Part shown: one piece after another, positions 4,624 through 7,943 of the stretch | Numbering within the stretch: the first letter of the stretch is position 1 | Layout: every line of letters starts with the position of its first letter | NCBI GenBank assembly: GCA_012841735.1 | Contig: DUUE01000411.1 | Span: 1 to 7,943 of the forward strand | DNA: 7,943 nucleotides | Reading direction: 5' to 3' | Origin: Bacillota bacterium | GTDB lineage: Bacteria; Bacillota; Dethiobacteria; Dethiobacterales; Dethiobacteraceae | Position numbers and translations under genes: made by a program | The notes under the pieces: generated by a model | What the model was told of the DNA's origin: nothing | Seen by the model: only the letters and a program-made list of their open reading frames with translations | The model's database searches: none

Positions 4624-5895
4624 TTGCATCTCGTGATCCAAAAATTCGGCGGCTCCTCCCTGGCAACTCCGCAGAAAAGACAGCAGGCAGTCGAACATAT
4701 TATCCGGGCAAAAGAGGCAGGCGCGCAGGTAGTTGTGGTTGTTTCAGCCATGGGGCGCCGGGGCGACCCTTACGCTACCGATACGCTGCTTGCGTTTTAT
4801 CAGGAAGCGGGCGGTAAAGAACTCCCGCGGGAGGCGGATCTGCTCCTTTCCTGCGGCGAAGTGATCTCGGCGGCCGTCATGGCGTCCGCCATTGCCGGCT
4901 GCGGCCATGCCGCTGTCGCCCTGACAGGCACCCAGGCCGGAATTGTTACAGACGGTGTTTTTGGCAGCGCGGAAATTGTGCGCATCAGCAAGGAAAATAT
5001 CTGCCGGCGGCTGCAGGACAATCAGATTGTGGTGGTGACCGGCTTTCAGGGCATTACGCCGGAAGGGGAAATAACAACCCTGGGGCGGGGAGGTTCGGAT
5101 ATTACGGCAGTCGCCCTCGGGGTGGCCCTGGAGGCGGAGGTGGTGGAAATATATTCAGATGTGGATGCGGTGATGACGGCGGACCCGCAGCTTGTGCCGG
5201 AAGCAAGGCCCATTACCGACCTGGGCTATCATGAAGTGCTGCAAATGGCGCGTGAAGGCGCAAAAGTGCTCCATCCCCGTGCGGTAGACCTTGCTCTCCG
5301 CTATAACGTGCCGTTGCTTTTGAAAAAGACGGGAAGCAGCAAGCCCGGAACTCTGGTCAGCCATCAGAAGGCGGAGGGGTTCAGGGCGTATACGGCAAGG
5401 CAAAATGTGGTTACAGGCATTACACATGTGACGGGGCTGGCGCAGGTGCGCCTGCCTGCAGCGGACATGACGGATCTGCAGGTGGAAGAGGTGCTGCAGG
5501 AACTGTCCGCCGCAAACATCAGTATTGATCTCATCAGCCTGTCCCCCGGGGAAAAAATGTTTACCATTACAGCCCGGGACGCGGAAAAAGCACAAAGCAT
5601 AATCAATAAACTCGGGTTTAAAGCGGCTGTTGCGGGAGGATTTGCCAAAGTGACGCTTGTCGGGGCAGGCATGAGGGGCGTTCCGGGCGTCATGGCGCGA
5701 ATTCTTTCCGCCCTGAATAAAGCCGGGACCACCGTGATGCAAACTGCGGATTCCCATTTAAACATTTCCTGCCTGATTCCGGAAAAAGATGTGAGCAAGG
5801 CAGTCCGGGCGCTGCACAGTGAATTTTCCGGCACGGTGGCTGCAAACGGGGACGGTGACAGTGCGCTGCAGGAAGAAAGTGAGAATTTAGTTTGA
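4624..5895 (+). CDS. dapG: Aspartate kinase, DapG type
   Basis: This enzyme phosphorylates aspartate, the first step to diaminopimelate, lysine and dipicolinate. The 423-residue product has the kinase domain first: KFGGSS (7-12), VVVVVSAMGRRGDPYATD (36-53), LLLSCGE (73-79), GFQGITPEGEITTLGRGGSD (140-159), EIYSDVDAVMTADP (175-188) and EGAKVLHPRA (211-220). Two ACT regulatory domains follow (about 265-400), including SPGEKMFTI (307-315) and ADSHLNISCLI (375-385). SAMGRKGDPYATD and this locus are typical of DapG, the diaminopimelate-sensitive isozyme in Bacillus; the effector here is inferred. The TTG start follows AAGGTGG (4613-4619) by 4 nt; a GTG at 4633 would be spaced too far and would trim the first strand. 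It lies 16 nt after dpaB with no intervening terminator and no convincing promoter, so it is probably co-transcribed. The tail after residue 402 is acidic and non-conserved. Confidence 0.95.
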   Translation: MHLVIQKFGGSSLATPQKRQQAVEHIIRAKEAGAQVVVVVSAMGRRGDPYATDTLLAFYQEAGGKELPREADLLLSCGEVISAAVMASAIAGCGHAAVALTGTQAGIVTDGVFGSAEIVRISKENICRRLQDNQIVVVTGFQGITPEGEITTLGRGGSDITAVALGVALEAEVVEIYSDVDAVMTADPQLVPEARPITDLGYHEVLQMAREGAKVLHPRAVDLALRYNVPLLLKKTGSSKPGTLVSHQKAEGFRAYTARQNVVTGITHVTGLAQVRLPAADMTDLQVEEVLQELSAANISIDLISLSPGEKMFTITARDAEKAQSIINKLGFKAAVAGGFAKVTLVGAGMRGVPGVMARILSALNKAGTTVMQTADSHLNISCLIPEKDVSKAVRALHSEFSGTVAANGDGDSALQEESENLV

Positions 5896-5920
5896 AAAGA
5901 CGAGGCCCGTCTGTTATAAT
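5892..5920 (+). promoter_or_regulatory. Strong sigma-A promoter of dapA, with a dyad in the spacer
   Basis: TTGAAA (5892-5897), a 17-nt spacer and a perfect TATAAT (5915-5920). A TG one base before the -10 gives an extended -10 element. The -35 overlaps the dapG stop codon. Within the spacer AGACG (5898-5902) and CGTCT (5908-5912) form a short inverted repeat that could bind a regulator. Transcription would start near 5927. Confidence 0.85.
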
Positions 5921-5938
5921 AACATAAGCCATTTTACC

Positions 5939-5954
5939 GGAGGTGACCCGTTTG
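5939..5954 (+). promoter_or_regulatory. Ribosome binding site that fixes the dapA start
   Basis: GGAGGTGA (5939-5946) is an eight-base match to the 16S rRNA 3' end and sits 5 nt before TTG 5952. It contains the GTG at 5943, ruling that codon out as the start. Confidence 0.85.
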
Positions 5955-6839
5955 AAAGCCCCCTTTGGCGAAGTTGTCACAGCCATGGTAACACCGTTTA
6001 CAGCAAACGGAGAAGTAGCGTATGACAAAGCATGTGAACTGGCACTGCACCTGGTGGAAAACGGCAGTGATGCCATTGTTGTGGCGGGAACAACAGGTGA
6101 ATCCCCTGTTTTGAGTGTGGAGGAAAAAATCCGCCTTTTTACCGTCATCAGTGAAGCGGTGCAGGGGAAGGCCAAAGTGATTGCCGGCACCGGTTCCAAT
6201 AACACCGAAGCGTCCCTGGAGCTGACGAAGCAGGCGGAGAAATGCGGTGTCGATGCGGTGATGCTTGTCGTCCCGTATTACAACAAGCCGTCCCAGGAAG
6301 GTTTATACCGCCATTTTGCCCGTATTGCGCAGGTGACGGGACTTCCTGTCATGCTTTACAACGTTCCCGGCAGGACGGCAGTGAACCTGGCTGCGGAAAC
6401 CACCCTGCGGCTGGCCGCCGAGATTAAAAATATTATTGCCGTCAAGGAGGCAAGCGGCAACCTGGAGCAGATTGCAAAAATCTGCGCCCTGGCGCCTGAA
6501 GGCTTTTACGTCTACAGCGGCGATGACAGCATGACTTTGCCCATAGTGGCTGTGGGCGGCTGCGGTGTCGTTTCTGTTGCCTCCCATCTTGCAGGGAAGG
6601 CGATTAAAGAAATGCTGGGCGCCTATTTTGACGGCCGGGTGGAAAAAGCGGCCGCGATGCATCAGCGCCTTTTGCCTTTGTTTAAAGTGCTCTTTATTAC
6701 ATCGAATCCTGCTCCTGTGAAATGTGCCCTCAAACTGCAGGGTTTTGACGCCGGGCCGCTGCGGCTGCCGCTGGTCGGTCTCACGGAGGAGGAAACGGCC
6801 GCGGTGAGGAAAGTGATGCAGGAACTGGGTTGCCTGTAA
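5952..6839 (+). CDS. dapA: 4-hydroxy-tetrahydrodipicolinate synthase
   Basis: DapA condenses pyruvate with aspartate semialdehyde to 4-hydroxy-tetrahydrodipicolinate, the branch point to diaminopimelate/lysine and, through DpaAB, to dipicolinate. It is a TIM-barrel class I aldolase acting in the cytosol. The 295-residue length is normal. Active-site residues are all present: GTTGES (46-51, Thr47/Thr48), Tyr110 in VPYYNKPSQEGLY, Tyr136 and Arg141 in YNVPGRT, and Schiff-base Lys165 in AVKEASG. The start is the TTG at 5952: GGAGGTGA (5939-5946) lies 5 nt before it. An in-frame GTG at 5943 falls inside that ribosome site and cannot be used with it. It has its own promoter and is followed by a terminator, so it can be expressed alone in growing cells as well as by read-through from the dpa operon. 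Confidence 0.96.
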   Translation: MKAPFGEVVTAMVTPFTANGEVAYDKACELALHLVENGSDAIVVAGTTGESPVLSVEEKIRLFTVISEAVQGKAKVIAGTGSNNTEASLELTKQAEKCGVDAVMLVVPYYNKPSQEGLYRHFARIAQVTGLPVMLYNVPGRTAVNLAAETTLRLAAEIKNIIAVKEASGNLEQIAKICALAPEGFYVYSGDDSMTLPIVAVGGCGVVSVASHLAGKAIKEMLGAYFDGRVEKAAAMHQRLLPLFKVLFITSNPAPVKCALKLQGFDAGPLRLPLVGLTEEETAAVRKVMQELGCL

Positions 6840-6843
6840 CGAC

Positions 6844-6877
6844 AAAGCGCCTCCCAAAGCAGGGGAAGGCGCTTTTT
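6844..6877 (+). terminator. Intrinsic terminator after dapA
   Basis: AAAGCGCC (6844-6851) pairs with GGCGCTTT (6868-6875). The stem continues inward through a T-A pair and three C-G pairs past one bulged A, to a 7-nt loop. The T-run is 6873-6877. It begins 4 nt after the dapA stop and separates dapA from the RNase J gene. Confidence 0.93.
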
Positions 6878-6903
6878 CTGTCAAGACTTTGACTGTGTTC
6901 AGC

Positions 6904-6933
6904 TTGCATCGTATTTGTGCTTTCAGCTATAAT
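6904..6933 (+). promoter_or_regulatory. Probable sigma-A promoter of the RNase J gene
   Basis: A perfect TATAAT (6928-6933) is preceded by TTGCAT (6904-6909) at an 18-nt spacing. It lies between the dapA terminator and the gene, giving a leader of about 45 nt. A weaker alternative is TTGACT (6889-6894), 17 nt, TATTTG (6912-6917). GCTTTC (6919-6924) and GGAAGC (6934-6939) form an imperfect dyad around the -10. Confidence 0.65.
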
Positions 6934-6983
6934 GGAAGCTAGTGATATTTGGTCGTAAACATACAAAAGGGAGGTGAAACGAA

Positions 6984-7943
6984 TTGGCCAACAACGCAAC
7001 AAGTAAACGCAGAGCCAAGATTAAGCATGTGACGGGCAAGACAGCGGCAAAGCTGCAAATTATCCCCCTGGGCGGGATAGGGGAAATCGGCAAAAATATG
7101 TATGTCCTGCGTTTTGAGGATGAAATTATAATCATTGATGCCGGCATGGCTTTTCCTACAGATGAAATGTTCGGGATAGACGTGGTAATCCCGGATATCA
7201 CATATCTTGAGGAAAATAAAGACAAGATAAAAGCCATCCTGCTGACGCACGGCCATGAAGACCATATCGGCGGCCTGCCGTATGTTCTGAAAAAAATCAA
7301 TGTTCCCGTCTACGGGACAAAACTAACCCTGGGCCTGGTGGAAGTAAAGCTGCGCGAGCATAATCTGCTTTCAGACTGCTGCCTGCAGATCATCCGCCCC
7401 GAGGACAGACTGGAACTTGGCTCTTTCAAAATTGAATTTTTCCACGTTAACCACAGTATACCCGATTCCGTTGGTATTGCTGTTAAAACACCTGTGGGGA
7501 CCATTGTCTATACAGGAGATTTTAAATTTGACCAGACACCTGTGAACGGGAAACCGACCGATTATTACCGCCTGGCCAGGCTGGGAGAAAAAGGTGTGCT
7601 GGTGGCACTGTCCGACAGTACCAATGCCGAACGCCCGGGATATACATTTTCGGAAAAAGAAGTGGGAAATTCAATCATGGAAATTTTCCGGACGGCGCGC
7701 CAGCGCATCATTCTGGCAACCTTTGCTTCCAACATTCACCGGATCCAGCAGGTGATAGATGCAGCGCTGTATCATAAAAGAAAAGTGGCCGTCGTAGGCC
7801 GCAGCATGGTTAATGCGGTTTCCATTGCCCAGGAACTGGGATATCTGCAAGCGCCGGAAGGGACAATCGTTGATGTGGATGAACTGGCTGCACTGCCGCC
7901 CAAGAAAGCCGTGATCCTGACAACAGGCAGCCAGGGTGAGCCC
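6984..7943 (+). CDS. rnj: Ribonuclease J, 3' truncated by the window end
   Basis: A metallo-beta-lactamase/beta-CASP ribonuclease with 5'-3' exonuclease and endonuclease roles in mRNA turnover and RNA maturation. The first 320 codons of a roughly 555-residue protein are visible, and no stop precedes the window end. After a basic 23-residue leader come LGGIGEIGKN (29-38), the metal-binding THGHEDHIGG (88-97: His89, His91, Asp93, His94), VNHSIPDS (155-162), YTGDFKFDQTP (176-186), DSTNAERPGYT (211-221), ATFASNIHR (245-253) and TGSQGEP (314-320). The TTG start follows GGGAGGTGA (6970-6978) by 5 nt; the first in-frame ATG (7099) lies inside the conserved core. Position after dapA is that of Bacillus rnjB, but the intact HxHxDH motif is like RNase J1, so I use the neutral symbol. 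Confidence 0.95.
   Translation, partial: MANNATSKRRAKIKHVTGKTAAKLQIIPLGGIGEIGKNMYVLRFEDEIIIIDAGMAFPTDEMFGIDVVIPDITYLEENKDKIKAILLTHGHEDHIGGLPYVLKKINVPVYGTKLTLGLVEVKLREHNLLSDCCLQIIRPEDRLELGSFKIEFFHVNHSIPDSVGIAVKTPVGTIVYTGDFKFDQTPVNGKPTDYYRLARLGEKGVLVALSDSTNAERPGYTFSEKEVGNSIMEIFRTARQRIILATFASNIHRIQQVIDAALYHKRKVAVVGRSMVNAVSIAQELGYLQAPEGTIVDVDELAALPPKKAVILTTGSQGEP

Noticed and set aside
5943..5951. GTG at 5943 as the dapA start
   Set aside because: It lies inside the GGAGGTGA ribosome site (5939-5946); TTG 5952 is correctly spaced and gives the normal DapA N-terminus.
5155..6884. Open frames on the - strand opposite dapG and dapA
   Set aside because: Their composition (His, Gln, Arg, Pro rich) is typical of antisense reading of GC-rich genes; no start signals.
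1..7943. Mobile elements, CRISPR arrays, tRNA or rRNA genes
   Set aside because: No repeat arrays, transposase-like proteins or RNA gene structures were found on reading both strands by eye.

Overview
The window is a continuous stretch of bacterial chromosome with every gene on the + strand. It looks like an endospore-forming member of the Firmicutes (Bacillota), most likely Clostridia-like. The evidence is a sporulation gene neighbourhood (YlxY, YmxH, dipicolinate synthase A and B, a Spo0E-like phosphatase), strong Shine-Dalgarno sequences, frequent TTG starts and a moderately GC-rich composition (judged by eye). I cannot name the genus. The backbone order ylxY - ymxH - dpaA - dpaB - dapG - dapA - rnj is the one known from Bacillus subtilis. 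Here a VanW-family gene, dut, a Spo0E-like gene and two poorly characterised small genes are interleaved, and asd is not found between dpaB and dapG.

Region 1 (1-2146) starts inside a YlxY-type polysaccharide deacetylase. It continues with a membrane-anchored VanW-domain protein, dUTPase with its own probable vegetative promoter, a 52-residue Spo0E-like phosphatase and a three-helix membrane protein of unknown function.

Region 2 (2152-3030) holds ymxH and a 160-residue glycine-zipper protein with a YflT/GSP17M-like N-terminus. Between them lie a sequence resembling a sigma-G promoter and a 12-bp inverted repeat that covers the second gene's ribosome binding site. The region closes with a clear intrinsic terminator and a second strong hairpin.

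Region 3 (3056-5895) opens with an excellent match to a sigma-K (late mother-cell) promoter. It reads dpaA, dpaB (overlapping by 11 nt) and, 16 nt later, aspartokinase dapG. The first enzyme of the aspartate pathway and the last enzyme of dipicolinic acid synthesis therefore probably share a transcript.

Region 4 (5892-6877) is dapA, which has its own near-consensus vegetative promoter overlapping the dapG stop codon, and then an intrinsic terminator. DapA makes the intermediate that is either reduced towards diaminopimelate and lysine or oxidised by DpaAB to dipicolinate.

Region 5 (6904-7943) is the promoter and first 320 codons of ribonuclease J, cut off by the window end.

No RNA genes, mobile elements, CRISPR arrays or gene-free stretches over 300 nt were seen. 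I see no wholly new defence or mobile system. The most interesting material is the regulatory architecture of the sporulation genes and the small uncharacterised genes among them.
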